Origin: Flammeovirgaceae bacterium
GTDB lineage: Bacteria > Bacteroidota > Bacteroidia > Cytophagales > Cyclobacteriaceae
Assembly (NCBI GenBank): GCA_003228395.1
Contig: QIDJ01000069.1
Location: forward strand, 1 to 7,584
Direction: 5' to 3'
DNA length: 7,584 nt
Shown here: positions 7,308-7,584 of the stretch, in pieces
How positions within the stretch are numbered: the first letter of the stretch is position 1
How the letters are laid out: each line of letters starts with the position of its first letter
The notes under the pieces: model-generated
Told to the model about the DNA's origin: nothing
Seen by the model: only the letters and a program-made list of their open reading frames with translations
Database searches by the model: none
Made by a program: the position numbers and the translations under genes

Positions 7308-7584
7308 TTATTGTTTTGCGAAGTATGGGTATTTTATCAAGATTTTTTTAATGATCTGTGCCAATCTCTTTTTCAGGTTTTTCGGATCATGTTCAAGCAC
7401 ACTATCCGCTCTTCCTTGCCACACAAGTTCTCCTTTTGTTTTTTCAACGAAGTTAATCAGTATGGTACCCGTTTTATAATTGTAAAAATCGGTTTGAAAA
7501 CCCTGCCAATACCGATAGTCCGTTGTTCGCTGAGCAATCGTATCGATTTTATTCTGAATAATAAGCACAAACTCCACCAGCAGG
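7308..7584 (-). CDS. DUF4136-like envelope protein, C-terminal part
   Basis: Only the last 91 residues are in the window; the frame stays open through the right edge, and the GTG at 7577 is probably an internal valine in a stretch reading LLVEFVLIIQNK, where DUF4136 proteins have their D-L-L-V strand. The visible part fits the end of that family: Y-K-T-G-T-I-L-I-N-F-V, then GELVWQGRADSVL (the usual L-V-W-x-G-x-A), then a basic helix ending in KILIKYPY, equivalent to the family's closing helix before a Phe/Tyr-Pro. Members are commonly small lipoproteins or exported proteins of unknown function; the signal region lies outside the window. Assignment is by motif memory, without a profile search. 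It ends 30 bp before tpiA and probably forms an operon with it. Confidence 0.7.
   Translation of the reverse strand, partial: LLVEFVLIIQNKIDTIAQRTTDYRYWQGFQTDFYNYKTGTILINFVEKTKGELVWQGRADSVLEHDPKNLKKRLAQIIKKILIKYPYFAKQ

Overview
The window looks like chromosomal DNA from a member of the Bacteroidota. The reasons are a partial DUF4136-family protein, a very large exported protein of a type I associate with this phylum, non-ATG (GTG) starts without a Shine-Dalgarno sequence, and a promoter -7 element of the form TAnnTTTG. Base composition is moderately AT-rich and looks even throughout. I see no transposase, integrase, tRNA, rRNA, CRISPR array or phage gene. All genes lie on the minus strand, so they are described from the high-coordinate end downward.

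Layout in transcription order: (1) the 3' part of a DUF4136-like protein, open at the right edge; (2) tpiA, triose-phosphate isomerase, after a 30-bp gap that holds a perfect palindrome; (3) after 172 bp, a 1592-residue, cysteine-free exported protein of unknown function, which takes up almost two thirds of the window; (4) after 92 bp with a good Bacteroidota -7 element, an M20-family dipeptidase with complete metal and catalytic residues; (5) after 70 bp, a probable start of a further gene at the left edge, of which only six codons are visible.

No shared pathway is evident. TpiA (central glycolysis) and the M20 dipeptidase (peptide turnover) are cytoplasmic housekeeping enzymes, while the DUF4136 protein and the giant protein belong to the cell envelope. 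DUF4136 and tpiA are close enough to be co-transcribed. The giant protein and the dipeptidase may each have their own promoter. The part that deserves attention is the giant protein. It has a Sec signal peptide, a Glu/Asp/Tyr-only-like low-complexity segment followed by a proline run, a winged-helix-like segment embedded in an otherwise beta-rich exported chain, and internal repeated blocks. I cannot assign it a function from sequence alone.
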